A stretch of DNA of 64,000 bases from NCBI RefSeq assembly GCF_024868665.1, contig NC_079907.1, forward strand, positions 18,867,000 to 18,930,999. The letters run 5' to 3'. Source of the DNA: Triplophysa rosa (Eukaryota; Chordata; Actinopteri; Cypriniformes; Nemacheilidae). Made by a program: the position numbers and the translations under genes. Positions 43,483 to 54,275 of this stretch are shown here, piece by piece (the first letter of the stretch is position 1; each line of letters opens with the position of its first letter). The notes under the pieces were generated by a model. The model saw only the letters and a program-made list of their open reading frames with translations. It made no database searches and was not told the origin of the DNA.

Positions 43483-44150
43483 GTGCAGTTTTATCACACA
43501 GCACAATGCCACAGATGTCGCAAGTTTTCAGGGAGCAATTGGCATGCTGACTGCAGGAATGTCCACCAGAGCTGTTGCCTTGAATTGAATGTTCATTTGT
43601 CTACCATAAGCCGACTCCAAACGCATTTCAGAGAATTTGGCAGTACATCCAACCGGCCTCACAACCACAGACCACGTGTAACCACACCAGCCCAGGACCC
43701 TAACATCCAGAATCTTCACCTGCAAGATCGTCTGAGACCAGCCACCCGGACAGCTGCTGCACCAATCGGTTTGCATGACCAAAGAATTGCTGCACAAACT
43801 GTCAGAAACCGTCTCAGGGAAGCTCCTCTGCATGCTCGTCGTCCTCATCGGGGTCTCAACCTGACTGCAGTTCGTCGTCGTAACCGACTTGAGTGTGCAA
43901 ATGTTCACATTCGATGGTGTCTGGCACTTTGGAGAGGTGTTCTCTTCACGGATGAATCCAGGTTTTCACTGTACAGGGCAAATGGCAGACAGCGTTTATG
44001 GCGTCGTGTGGGTGAGCCATACCCCTAACCCTAACCCAGCCATTGAAGAGGAGTAGACCAACATTCCACAGGCCACAGTCAACAACCTGATCAACTCTAT
44101 GTGAAGGAGATGTGTTGCACTGCGTGAGGCAAATGGTGGTCACACCAGAT
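43483..44150 (+). pseudogene. Tc1 transposase with deleted catalytic centre
   Basis: The N-terminal part has the paired-like helix-turn-helix (LNVHLSTISRLQTHFREFGS, TSNRPHNHRPRVTT) and a second helical domain (IAAQTVRNRLREA), followed by the first catalytic strand VLFTDESRFSL with its Asp. After WRRVGEPY the frame meets a CCCTAACCCTAACCC tract (44023-44037), and the protein resumes directly at EEE-TNIPQATVNNLINSM and VALREANGGHTRY. A TAG replaces the Trp codon after EEE. The roughly 100 residues with the second Asp and the final acidic residue are missing, so it cannot cut DNA. Confidence 0.88.
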
Positions 44151-44184
44151 ACTGACTGGTTTTCGGATCCACTGGGCCCCCCCC

Positions 44185-44360
44185 CAATACAGTAAAACTG
44201 CACATTTTAGAGTGGCCTTTTATTGTGGCCAGCCTAAGGCACACCTGTGCATAATTTGAGTTCAGCTCAAAATTTCTGACCCCCCGGACCCCCCCAATAC
44301 AGTAAAACTGCACATTTTAGAGTGGCCTTTTATTGTGGCCAGCCTAAGGCACACCTGTGC
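44185..44360 (+). repeat. 109-bp tandem duplication within the Tc1 element
   Basis: The block CCAATACAGTAAAACTGCAC through GGCACACCTGTGC (67 bp) occurs at 44185-44251 and again at 44294-44360, both preceded by C-runs. Confidence 0.9.
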
Positions 44361-44589
44361 AATAATCATGCTGTCTAATCAGCATCTTGATATGCCACAC
44401 CTGTGAGGTGGATGGATTATCTCGGCAAAGGAGAAGTGCTCACTAACACAGATTTAGACAGATTTGTGAACAATATTTGAGAGAAATAGGCCTTTTGTGT
44501 ACATAGAAAAAGTCTTAGATCTTTGAGTTCAGCTCATGAAAAACAGGCGAAAAAACAAAAGTGTTGCGTTTATAATTTTATTCAGTGTA

Positions 44590-45376
44590 CATTGAACTGA
44601 AATATGCATTTTACAATTTGTCTCACGATGATATTTTTTGTTCACATTCACTAAGCATATATATAATTCTCTGACTAATAGAACTTTATTCAGAGTCTTA
44701 TATGTAAAAAAAAGCGAGTTGTTGTGTTGAAATGTGGACTGTGGCGTCTCAGGGGCCGTCATTATCTCGCTGCTCTTGTTCTTTGCTGGGATGCGTTGAA
44801 AGTGTTTCAAGAGCGTGTGAATGAACGAGATGAGCTGCGTTTGATGAATCGTGACCTCTGTAGATGAAGGCACGTCACTTACAGAAATAAAGAAAATCTT
44901 TGAATCCTGAAATCCAGGCAGGTGTTCTGAATACTGAGGATGTAATATGTGTGCTATTTTTGTCCTTTCAATCACTTCAATGAATTAATTGAAAAATTTT
45001 GCGCTGGAATAAAAGCGGTTCTTGGAACTGTGCCGGTTTAAAGCGTCCAAACTCTTATCTTCTGTGAAAATGTGCTTCTCTAATGAATCCGGATAAGAAG
45101 GAAACGTCCACATCAGTAAGAGCGAGAGCGTGTCCGAGCCTCCAGGTATTTGACAAATCTTTGATCTCCACCGGGGCTGTCATCAAAGGTCTGTTACAGC
45201 AAATAATGCAATTTATAGCATTAAAGCTCAAATCTCCAGTCGTTTAACACTTCCGTGATGGACAGAGAACCGCATGAACTTTAACTTCTTCATGTTGCTG
45301 ATTTTGTGGTTTTACTGGTCATATAGAGATCAGCTCTTCTCTTGAAACAGTGCAGTCAAATTTTTTCGGTTTATTC
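44590..45376. other. Unannotated DNA
   Basis: No gene is recognised. The minus-strand frame at 44529-44975 begins in unique DNA and runs into the transposon end, so it is fortuitous. Confidence 0.4.
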
Positions 45377-45524
45377 TAGAGATATGATGTACCGATATAT
45401 CGGTCGATAAAAGCAAATTTTCACACTATCGGCTTGAAAGTTTAACCCGATGATCTGGGCTGATATATTCTGTCAATCAAAAGAGCACAGGAAAATGTAA
45501 TGAATTTCTATCGGTGCATCTCTA
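45377..45524. mobile_element. Small hAT-like MITE (TAGAGATGCACCGAT type), degenerate
   Basis: The left end TAGAGATATGATGTACCGAT and the right end ATCGGTGCATCTCTA resemble the known TAGAGATGCACCGAT terminus. The 148-bp unit contains further GATATATCGG / GGCTGATATAT words. No clear 8-bp duplication is visible (GTTTATTC against TATCACTC), so the copy is old. Confidence 0.5.
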
Positions 45525-45884
45525 TATCACTCGACATTATCGTTTTATTAAAATAGCCATTGATTTAAACATTCACTAAAAACATTTGCATACACTGGTA
45601 GTTAATTAAATGTTTTTATTTACAGTGTGAATGTTTGATGTAACCAAAATAAATATTCCATGCCTATGATCTACTGTCTGAATGCTTAAATACTGTCTGT
45701 ATTTAATACTGTACTTATGGTTCAGTGTTAAGGAGAAATCCTAACCAGAAGAGTTTATTGTCACACTTTATCACATGGCATGTAGAAACCAAAAAATGTT
45801 AATGAAAATAACTCCTTTTGTAATGTCTTGCAACCGATTATTGGGTCGAATATGGACAAAAATGGAAATCATTTGTGACCCTGG

Positions 45885-46110
45885 ACCCTGGATAAGGGTC
45901 AATGTTTGGAAACTGAGATTTATACGCCATCTGTAAGCCTTATGAAAAAGCTTTCCATTGATGTACAGTATGTTTTGTTAGGATCGGACAATATTTGGCC
46001 GAGATATAACTATTTTAAAATCTGGAATCTGAGGGTGCAAAAAATATAAATATTGAGAAAATCACCTTTAAAGTTGTCCATCAGAGACGCTGTATACAGG
46101 CCATTGCTAA
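45885..46110 (+). repeat. Interspersed repeat, copy 2 (GGGTCAATTTTTT family)
   Basis: Matches the copy at 39568-39965 in order and orientation, beginning GACCCTGGACCCTGGATAAG. It is the shorter and less diverged of the two relative to the family pattern I recall. Confidence 0.7.
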
Positions 46111-48759
46111 GAAGAAACGGGTTTGTTTTAGGGCTCTCTATTGGCTTACCGCTGTAATGACGTTATGTAGAGGAGATTAATCTAGCTGAAGTTCTAAGCT
46201 TTACATTCCAAACTTGAGTGGGTAATTCCCAAAGAGTTATTTTCCCCCTTGGAATAACCTTTTTATTTATTCTTTATGTACAGTTTGACTGGGACCAGGC
46301 ATGGAGACTCACTTTTTTGATATCCTAACTGCTTTTCACAGTTTTTCTTTTCAGGCTTATGAGCGCCTGCTCATGTTTCTGTCAGTCATTCAGGAGTTCA
46401 GACTCACAGATCGAGGGACGGTTATGCAAACAGCGTGTAATTGGGCTTATTAATCAAATATATCTAAGGACAAGCTCACATGCTGCCATGAAAGCTTTTT
46501 ATTTAGAGAAAAAGAACCTCCAGCATCTTTCTGCTTTGATCTCTGAATTGCTGGAGACGCTTGATTTACTCTGAATGAAGTGAGTCTGCAGCTCTCTCTC
46601 TCTTTCTCAGGGTGCAATGTATCAACAGCATTTTTAGTCCATAACAAACCATACAAACCCTATAGGTTTCAGGTCCCTTTCAAGCCAAAATAAGAAATGT
46701 ACCTTCATGTCACTGCTGGTGTGGAGAGAGAATTCAAATCCAGTTAGTGTACTTCACTCACTAAGGTATATGTACTTGATGTCCCATCATCATTTTGTCC
46801 TGTTCATCATTTTGCGTCATGTTCTGTGTTTCAGTGATGTCGTGGTGCTTTTCAAGACCCAAAAAAAGTATGAGTTTGTGTTCTCCTAAAATGTTAAGCT
46901 GTTACACACATCATTACCTGCCACTGACTTGCAATAGCACGTAACACATCAACCACTGACATAAACTACAGCCTGTTAGCTAAGAAGGCTTGAGGCTTTT
47001 AATATGTCACATTAGAATGTCCTGTTTTAATAGGAAGTATGTCAACTTAGGAAAAAAGGAGTATGGTTGTCTTTAATTGATTACACAAAATAAAAAAACA
47101 AAAAGTATTTAAAGAGTTACAGCCTATTACGTGTCATCCTCTTGATGAGGAACAGCGGTCCCCGGAGAGCAATCGTTTCCAACTAAACCACGCTGCCTTT
47201 GCTCTCTCATTGGCTTGGCAGAGTCCTATTTTATTCTGCTAGGATTCCAGGTCTCTTTAGAAAACATAATGGAAACGATGTGTCAAGTGTCAGAGCACTG
47301 AATAACGTTTGGTAGAGTTGAGCTCTGGATGTGTCTTTGTTTGGTGAGTCATAATAGGGCGGCGGCACACTGACTGAAGGACTCTTGGGATGGTGCAAAT
47401 AAATGCACGTGTTCCCAAAAGAGTTAGGACGGATCGCTTGTGTCTCTTTGAAATATGAGTAAGCATTTGCATGCTCGACACAGTGATCCTGACTTCCAAT
47501 ATTAAAACCAACTAGAACACTCAGAGATGTCCTCAGAGAGCCACATTTACCATTTATTTATTTACTACCATTTGTTTTTTGTTCGAATTTTACTATAAAC
47601 CTGGGCTGTATTAATGGTCTCATTTCTATTCATTATGGTTAAGAGAGTAAGTGTATTGATTTTGAGTTTGGAAAGTATATTATTGCATTTCTCTGTGAAA
47701 CGTGATGTGGATGGGCATTACCACACGCTGCTCTCACCGGGAGATTCAGCGCAACACAAACACGAGATGTTGTTTTATTTCCCATCTGAAATGTACCTTG
47801 AGTTTTTATGTTGTGTGATGGTTCCAGTGTGTGTGCCATTATCATTGGGGAACGCTGTAATATGTGATTTAGCCATAATTATACACACCACTGAGATAAA
47901 CAAACTCATTTCCACAATAACACACAGATATCAGATTAAAATGCATAATACTCATTGTCCTGTAGGTGGGCTTTCTGCTGATTGAAATATATATGAACTC
48001 AAATCGGTACCCAGCTAATTACAGCATGTGCCATACAATTTTCATTTATCTTTAATACTATATTAACATCATCACAGAAATTATACAATTAAAAAATGTA
48101 ACCACCCACTACCTACCTAACCTAATTCTTAACAATGGTTACCACAAAACTCAAAAACATAAACTCTTCTAAATCTCGAAGATAAGTGTTTCTCTTTACT
48201 GAAAAATACAAAAAACAACACTTAATTAAGAAAATGACTCTCAAAACGCATTTATTCAAAGCATGCTTGGAAATGAAAATCCTCTTCCCAGTTTTAACAA
48301 TTGTATGTGAACACAAATCATTCATCTAGTCTCAACTTGAATGGATTAAGTTAGATAGGTTATGTAGCGACAATAAAAAAAAATGTGTTGAATGAACCTG
48401 TTTAAATGAAGTAAATTGGAGAAGTAGCACTGACATTTTTCTTTTTTTCAATGTGTGAGATTGAGATATTCTATACGTGTAAACACAATACAGTCCCAGG
48501 GAAAGTTTACACAACACTAATAAAACTAAGAATGAAACGAATATATAAGCAGAAAAACCTCAGAACCTAACATGCTTCAACTTATTTCCATTATCATGAT
48601 AAAAGAACAGATATTAAGTACACATTTTTTCTTCCCTGTGTTTATAGGGCAGTATTATAGATTAGTACTCATTTGTATCACTCTGAAATTACATAAAAGA
48701 CTTATTTTTTAAAGCCATATGAAATTCAAAATGTGTGATCACATGTGAAAAAACGTCAC
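46111..48759. other. Unannotated intronic/intergenic-looking DNA
   Basis: No supported gene. At 46353-46450 a good splice acceptor (TTTTTCTTTTCAG) precedes an open stretch of 32 codons, but no donor or homology supports an exon. Confidence 0.35.
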
Positions 48760-49078
48760 GGTCCCACTTTATATTAAGTGGCCCAAATATCTCTGAACTT
48801 ACATGGTAACTAGCTGTGTACTTAGTATGTAACTACAGTGTAAGTACACATTGGTACATAGTTTCTACAGCTGTACTATTTGTGTAACTACATACATGTA
48901 ACAACCCACTGAAAAGCTGGTCTAAGTACAAATGTGTAACAGGACATTGGTAACAACACTTCAGTAAGTGCACATGTGTAACAAGAATTGTGTAACTACA
49001 TTTTGTAACGACAGTATCTTCACAGAATTTTGTCCACTTCATTAGTCTTCAATGTTGCAGTTAACAGTTTCGAATTCA
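48760..49078 (+). repeat. Left terminal inverted repeat (319 bp)
   Basis: Pairs with 50688-51006. It includes runs of GTAACTACA/GTACTTA motifs that could be transposase-binding sites. Confidence 0.93.
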
Positions 49079-49751
49079 TCTGATAGCAACGTTCCTCAGA
49101 AGAGGAGATGAGGTCATGAAAAGACGACAGAGAAGACTAGAATTTCAAAATCTACCAAGCACAGCTCACGTGGTAGGCACACATGCTGTTTTTGAACTTA
49201 TCTTTCTGTTCATGTGCCTCCATATAACACATACCAAATATCGGATATCAGTCTCCTTGACTAAAATGAGTACTGGTAGAATCCCAGAAAAACCATTTGA
49301 CCAATTCCGTGAAAATGTCAAGTTTTTACCAAAGGTTTTTACTATACAAACAGCACAGATATCAACATTTGGTGGTTCAAATAGCCATGTGAGGTCTCTC
49401 TTCAAGTATTTAAAGCATTTGTTTTATTTTTAGTGCATGATTTTCCATAGTCAGGTCAGTGCCATTTTCAGGATGGTCACATCCATTACGGTACATATTC
49501 CTCATAAATGGGCACATGAAAATTAAAATAGACAAACTATTTCATGTTCTGTGAAGAGGCATCCCTTCTGCATTTGTTGGGTATAATTGCTTGAGGTTTG
49601 TGCATTATAATTCAGAGAAATCCTACCATTTTTGTCACATCCATAAGGCATGTTTATTTCCCTTTTTAAAAGTCTGTGTATTTAACTGAAAATGTATCAA
49701 TTCGATTTTCTTTGGTTTGTCTTATTAAAGAAAGCTTTTTTCTTTCTACAG

Positions 49752-50047
49752 CAACAACCCCAGATGATGTACTGAAACGGTACATTAAAGTTTTTCGTGC
49801 CTTCAAAAAAGAAGGAAGCATCAGTAAGGCATGCACCAAAGTTGGGGTTGACCGAAATACACTCGCAATAACAGCTGTTGTGGCTGAAATACAGCTTGTT
49901 GATCCAGAGTTTTACCGAACCATCCCAAAGTTCAGAGCCAAGGAGGAGAAACTCCTTGACTTTGCAAAACGGTGCCTGCAGTCTCTGACAGCAGACCTCA
50001 AGTCGACCATTGAAAATGCCAAAAAAAGCGTAAACTGCTGCCAATAA
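49752..50047 (+). CDS. Terminal exon of a transposon-borne helix-turn-helix-like protein (CCDC106-like, tentative)
   Basis: A splice acceptor (TTTTTTCTTTCTACAG) precedes an open exon. It begins TTPDDVLKRYIKVFRAFKKE, continues GSISKACTKVGVDRNTLAIT, which has the look of a helix-turn-helix, and then AEIQLVDPEFYRTIPKFRAK and EEKLLDFAKRCLQSL, ending at TAA 50045-50047. I recall this pattern from fish predicted proteins named 'CCDC106-like', which I believe are transposon-derived, but cannot check it. Upstream exons are not found, so the gene may be partial. Its position midway between the 319-bp repeats indicates it is cargo or a DNA-binding partner of the element. The exon has no stop or shift. 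Confidence 0.6.
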
Positions 50048-50687
50048 CATACAGTATAAGTTAAGATAGAAAGATACACAGATACTCTAAGTTGCCCATT
50101 TCATTATGTTTAAATTTTATTGTTAAGGCACATTTTGTAATTCATGTCAATTCTTGTTTGATTTCAAAACAAAAGTTTTTTTTCTATTTTTTATTTAAGG
50201 ATGTCCAAAGGACCTTGTGCGGACATTTTACTTTAGAATCTGTTACATTGTTGAGTGTCATATTTGTTATTAAACATTGTTTATTACTGCATTTTTTAAA
50301 ATCTTTTTTGTAGTCCTCTACACTTAACTTACTCTGAATACTTGTGCATTTCATTCAATTGTTAAATTACTCTTTAGTGAAAAGTTCCTATGAAATGATC
50401 ATGTACTAACACAGACTGTATACAACTATAGCCCTAACTATTACACTTTATTTTAAGCGATCAGTTCCTGAGGAGTTACCATGTAAGTATACTGGTGTTA
50501 CAGTGTTAAACAGAGGTTAATGTTTTGTATATTACACAGTAAGTTGGGACTGTTTTACACTTTATATTAATGGACAGTTCCTGAGGAGTTACCATGTAAG
50601 TACACTGGTATAACAATGTGAAACCTTAGTATTGATTCAACATTAGTCATGTGTTAAACACATGGCATGTACTCCATAAAGTGTCAT

Positions 50688-51006
50688 TGAATTCGAAACT
50701 GTTAACTGCAACATTGAAGACTAAGGAAGTGGACAAAATTCTGTGAATATATTGTCGTTACAAAATGTAGTTACACAATTCTTGTTACACATGTGCACAT
50801 ACTGAAGTGTTGTTACCAATGTCCTGTTACACATTTGTACTTAGACCAGCTTTTCAGTGGGTTGTTACATGTGTGTAGTTACACAAATAGTACAGCTGTA
50901 GAAACTATGTACCAATGTGTACTTACACTGTAGTTACATACTAAGTACACTGCTAGTTACCATGTAAGTTCAGAGTTATTTGGGCCACTTAATATAAAGT
51001 GGGACC
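50688..51006 (-). repeat. Right terminal inverted repeat (319 bp)
   Basis: The reverse complement of 48760-49078, ending CTTAATATAAAGTGGGACC. Confidence 0.93.
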
Positions 51007-51112
51007 AACGTCGCTACTAAAATGTTCCAAACACACGTGTGGAAAATCATGAAGTTCATGTGTTTTTCTCAGAGCGATTGTGGCCCGGTTTCACAGACAC
51101 GGCTTAGCTTAA

Positions 51113-51455
51113 AGGAGTGGTCCATTTTCAAAATAAATTTTCATGATAATTTACTCACCCCCATGTCATCCAAGATGTTTATGTATTTTTTTCTTTAGTC
51201 GAAAAGAAATTAAGGTTTTTGATGAAAACATTCCAGGATTTTTCTCCATATAGTGGACTTCAATGGACTCCAAACGGTTGAAAGTCAAAATTTCAGTTTC
51301 AGTGCAGCTTCAAAGGGCTTTAAAAGATACCAGACGATGAATAAGGGTCTTATGTAACGAAACGATCGGTCATTTTCTTTAAAAAAAAGATGGGGGTGAC
51401 TAAATTATTTTGTCTTAATTTTGACTTAATATTATTTTGAAAGTGAACTACTCCT
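51113..51455. mobile_element. TTAA-flanked MITE (343 bp)
   Basis: TTAA at 51109-51112 and 51456-51459. The ends AGGAGTGGTCCATTTTCAAA and (complement) AGGAGTAGTTCACTTTCAAA differ at 3 of 20 positions. This is a common fish MITE with TTAA target preference. It is inserted in the outer GGCCCGG element. Confidence 0.88.
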
Positions 51456-51566
51456 TTAAGCCAGGACTATGCCTTAGTTGAATTAAGATATTTCTCCCTC
51501 GCTTTTATAAAAATGCCTACATTACTGGTCTTCATCCTGAGACAAAACAATGGCATTGATATATTT

Positions 51567-51705
51567 TCCTGTAGCTCAGTGGTAAGAGCATGGCACTAAC
51601 AACGCCAAGGTCATGGGTTTGATCCCATGGATTGCACTTAATTAGAAACAAATGTATAGTATAATGCTATTGGATAAAAGCGTCTGCCAAATGCGTAAAT
51701 GTAAA
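51567..51705 (+). mobile_element. tRNA-derived SINE with L2-like tail
   Basis: The head TCCTGTAGCTCAGTGGTAAG holds the A box, and GGGTTTGATCCCATGG the B box. The tail TGGATAAAAGCGTCTGCCAA plus ATGCGTAAATGTAAATA is the fish L2-like tail. A weak flanking match (TGATATATTT / TGATATTTC) may be the target duplication. It is not a functional tRNA gene: the acceptor stem does not close. Confidence 0.8.
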
Positions 51706-52331
51706 TATTTTCTGATATTTCAGGACAAGTTATATTCAGTTAAAAAAGGTCAAGTATTAATTTTAGTCTGGGACTAGCCTAAAGGGCTCGGCATACTACA
51801 TTCGAAATCGAAAAACGAACAAAATCTGGTCCAAACGAAAATTTGTTTCACTAGTTCGCCGCAGCAAACCAAACAGAACTCTCCGGGAAAGTTTGTTTTG
51901 GCCGGTAAACACCCTCGAGCCACCATTGTTCCATGGCCATTACGTAATAGGTGGATGTGTTGACTTTCTGTCGGTCTCGCGACAGAATGGGTTTGATCTT
52001 GAGAACCTATCATCTCCTATTGTACTTTTTAAAGGCCAATGAAGTTGGCGAATGGTGCGGCATGCCAGTCTCCGCCCCGTAACATACGGGTATAAAAAGG
52101 AAGATGGCGTGCCCATTCATTCACCTTTTTGTTCTTCGGAACCTGCTGAGCTTATGCTAAGCGCATCTTCTCTGGTTAAAGTGAAACTACTGGATTCTAC
52201 GACACAGAGAAGTGGATTCGTCCTAGTGTGTGCGATTTCCCCTGGGCGTTTCGGTAGCAAGCCGAGGGTGTCTACTAGAGCAAATTTCCTTAAAAAAGCA
52301 AATTTCTCACAGCATGCACTTGCTGCCAGGC

Positions 52332-52544
52332 ATGTCTCGCCGCTGTAACCTCGGATGTGGCCGGCTCGTCCTCGAGCCTGACAAGCACGATACCTGCATC
52401 ACATGTCTGGGTCTCCAACATGCTGAGGTAGAGTTTGTGGATTCCGCATGCCCACACTGCGAGCATATGCCGATCAAGGCATTGCGGTCACAGTTGGCTG
52501 TGTTCTTTTTGGACCCAGCCACAACAAGCCCAGAAGGAGTCTGA
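52332..52544 (+). pseudogene. DIRS1-like gag, N-terminal cysteine region
   Basis: From ATG 52332: MSRRCNLGCGRLVLEPDKHD, then CITCLGLQHAEVEFVDSACP and HCEHMPIKALRSQLAVF, followed by a TGA. The spaced Cys/His residues (C-x3-C...H-x2-C-x2-C...H...C-x2-C) are typical of the start of fish DIRS1 gag. A stop ends it after 70 residues, while the rest of gag lies in another frame downstream. Confidence 0.75.
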
Positions 52545-52589
52545 GATGACAGGTATGCTTTCCTGGGCCACCGCGAGCCTCGTGTTGCA

Positions 52590-52840
52590 GTGCACCGCAC
52601 TGCCTTCCCCGTAGCGCTCGCGGCTGGATTCTTGGTACCTGGATACGGAGTGCGGTGGCAAGCCCCGGTACCTTTTTTCCCGGAGGTGCATGAAGAGCTC
52701 ACGAAGACCTGGCACTCCCCCTTTTCGGTGTGTACACGTCAAACGAGCTCAGTTGCCCTGACTTCCCTCGACAGTGGGGCAGCTAAGGGCTATGTCGATG
52801 TACCCCAGGTTGAGTGTGCCATCGCGGTACAACTGTGCCT
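52590..52840 (+). pseudogene. DIRS1-like gag, middle region
   Basis: The frame gives VPFFPEVHEELTKTWHSPFS, SSVALTSLDSGAAKGYVDVP and QVECAIAVQLCLH, a conserved gag block of fish DIRS1. After about 52840 the frame leaves gag, so a deletion joins it to the region before RT. Confidence 0.7.
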
Positions 52841-53049
52841 GCATTTCCAGCATGCAGCAGCCTCTACACGACGTTGCATCATGCAGATGCCACAGCCTTC
52901 AGCACTCTCCACTCGACAGTGCGTCATGCAGCGAAGACTTAAGGCAGGTAAGTCAGCAGACCCACTCGTCTTCCCAGGGCCCCACCCCTGGCAAGACAGC
53001 CGTGCTGCCAGCCACAGAACCTTCCCCCACGGGAACGATGTTGCAGATC

Positions 53050-53834
53050 TCCCCACTAGTTCCTCTGTCACGGTATCTGGAGGCCTGGTTACAGCTCCCC
53101 AACCCGTCGCAGTGGCTAGTGAGGACGATCCGTCTCGGCTACTCGCTCCAGTTCGCCAGGTGCCTGCCCAAATTTCGGGGCATTCTGTTCACCTCAGTGC
53201 GAGGCCAGAATGCTCCCACCCTTCTGGCGAAGGGGGCGATCGAGCCCGTCCCTCTGGCCGAGATGTCTTCGGGGTTTTACAGCCCCTACTTCATCGTCCC
53301 CAAGAAAGGTGGGGATTTGTGCCCCATCCTGGATCTGCGCACTCTGAACAAGACCCTTCACAGGCTCCTGTTCACAATGTTGATGCAGAAGCGCATCCTG
53401 ACGTCTATCCGACATCAGGATTGGTTCGTGGCAATTGACCTGAAGGATGTGTACTTTTATGTCTCGATTCTCTGACGGCACAGACCGTTTCTTCGGTTTG
53501 CCTTCGAGGGTCGAGCATACCAGTAGAAAGTCCTGCCCTTCGGAATGGCCCTATCTCCCCATGCCTTTACCAAGGTCGCAGAGGCTGCTCTTGCTCCCCT
53601 CAGGAGCAGGGCGTGCTTATCCTCAACTATCTCGACGACTGGCTTATCTTGGCTCACTCGCGAGATCTGTTGTGTACGCACAGGGACCTTGTGCTCCGGC
53701 ACCTCGACCGATTTGGCCTATGGGTCAACTGGGAAAAGAGCAAGCTCTCCCCCGCGCAGAGCACCTCTTATCTCGGTATGGAACTAGACTCTGTTACCAT
53801 GACAGCGCGTCTCATCACCGATTCCCCTGATTAA
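53050..53834 (+). pseudogene. DIRS1-like reverse transcriptase
   Basis: The first part (to the stop at 53475) has LAKGAIEPVPLAEMSSGFYS, YFIVPKKGGDLCPILDLRTL and QDWFVAIDLKDVYFYVSI. After a frameshift the palm follows with ILNYLDDWLILAHSRDLLCT (catalytic LDD near 53630) and NWEKSKLSPAQSTSYLGMEL. These are DIRS1 RT motifs, not gypsy. The frame ends at 53834 with no RNase H, which should follow directly: a deletion removed it. Confidence 0.82.
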
Positions 53835-53844
53835 GGACCTTCTT

Positions 53845-54275
53845 TCTCAGGGGAAGGGCACGGTCTGGCACCCGAGACCAGACCTCTGGAACCTCCACGT
53901 TTGCGCCCTGCGCCTCTACTTGTACCGCACGCAGAGCTTCAGAAGCTCTGGGCAGCTCTTTGTCTGCTTTGGAGGACAGCAGAAGGGGATGGCTATCTCC
54001 AAACAGAGATTGGCGCACTGGATCGTGGACACCATCACCTTGGCGTACCGATCCCAAGATCTCCCGTGCCCACTGGCAGTGAGGGCTCACTCCACCCGGG
54101 GTGTAGCCTCCTCGTGGGCACTGGCTCAGGGCGCCTCTCTGGCAGACATCAGCAGAGCTGCGGGTGGGGCTACGCCCAGTACTTTCACGAGGTTCTACAA
54201 CCTTCGTGTAGAGCCAGTGTCTGCCCGCGTCTTACACCAGGTAAGACTGACGACCGGCTTGGCGTACGCCTGTGA
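53845..54275 (+). pseudogene. DIRS1-like tyrosine recombinase, C-terminal catalytic part
   Basis: The frame reads FVCFGGQQKGMAISKQRLAH and IVDTITLAYRSQDLPCPLAV, then RAHSTRGVASSWALAQGASL with the H-x-x-R pair and FTRFYNLRVEPVSARVL with the candidate catalytic Tyr. The N-terminal recombinase half and the first catalytic Arg are absent through the same deletion that removed RNase H. Recombinases of this type insert the circular DNA of DIRS elements without a target duplication. This is the complementary half of what survives in the Ngaro-like copy at 7092-7457. Confidence 0.8.

Larger units (their letters stand above)
43255..44587 (+). mobile_element. Tc1/mariner-type transposon, internally deleted
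   Basis: The ends CACTGAAAAAAATTATAAAC and the reverse complement CACTGAATAAAATTATAAAC are flanked by TA (43253-43254 and 44588-44589), the Tc1 target. The inverted repeats are long, about 200 bp, running inward through GATAATCCATCCACCTCACA and GGTGTGGCATA on both sides. Between them is a Tc1 transposase with a large deletion. A 109-bp tandem duplication lies near the right repeat. Confidence 0.92.
48760..51006 (+). mobile_element. DNA transposon with 319-bp terminal inverted repeats
   Basis: The ends GGTCCCACTTTATATTAAGT and its exact counterpart start equal-length 319-bp inverted repeats (48760-49078 and 50688-51006) that are nearly identical by eye. The GGTCCCACTTTATATTAAGT terminus is known from ISL2EU-type elements, an assignment made from memory. 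The interior holds one coding segment with a splice acceptor. A sub-terminal direct repeat of about 50 bp (50460-50510 and 50565-50615, TCAGTTCCTGAGGAGTTACC) lies near the right arm. The target duplication is unclear. Confidence 0.85.

Noticed and set aside
44023..44037. A true interstitial telomere site
   Set aside because: Only 2.5 repeats are present. It is kept only as filler at a deletion joint.
44529..44975. A 148-residue minus-strand frame
   Set aside because: It runs from unique DNA into the Tc1 terminal repeat, so it cannot be a conserved gene.
46354..46450. An exon-like open stretch after a good acceptor (TTTTTCTTTTCAG)
   Set aside because: The frame stops after 32 codons, no clear donor follows, and no homology is recognised.
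51567..51640. A functional tRNA gene
   Set aside because: A and B boxes are present but the stems are broken and an L2-like tail follows, so it is a SINE.
52590..53438. A single 282-residue plus-strand protein
   Set aside because: Only its first part is DIRS1 gag. The rest is out of frame with the RT that overlaps it.
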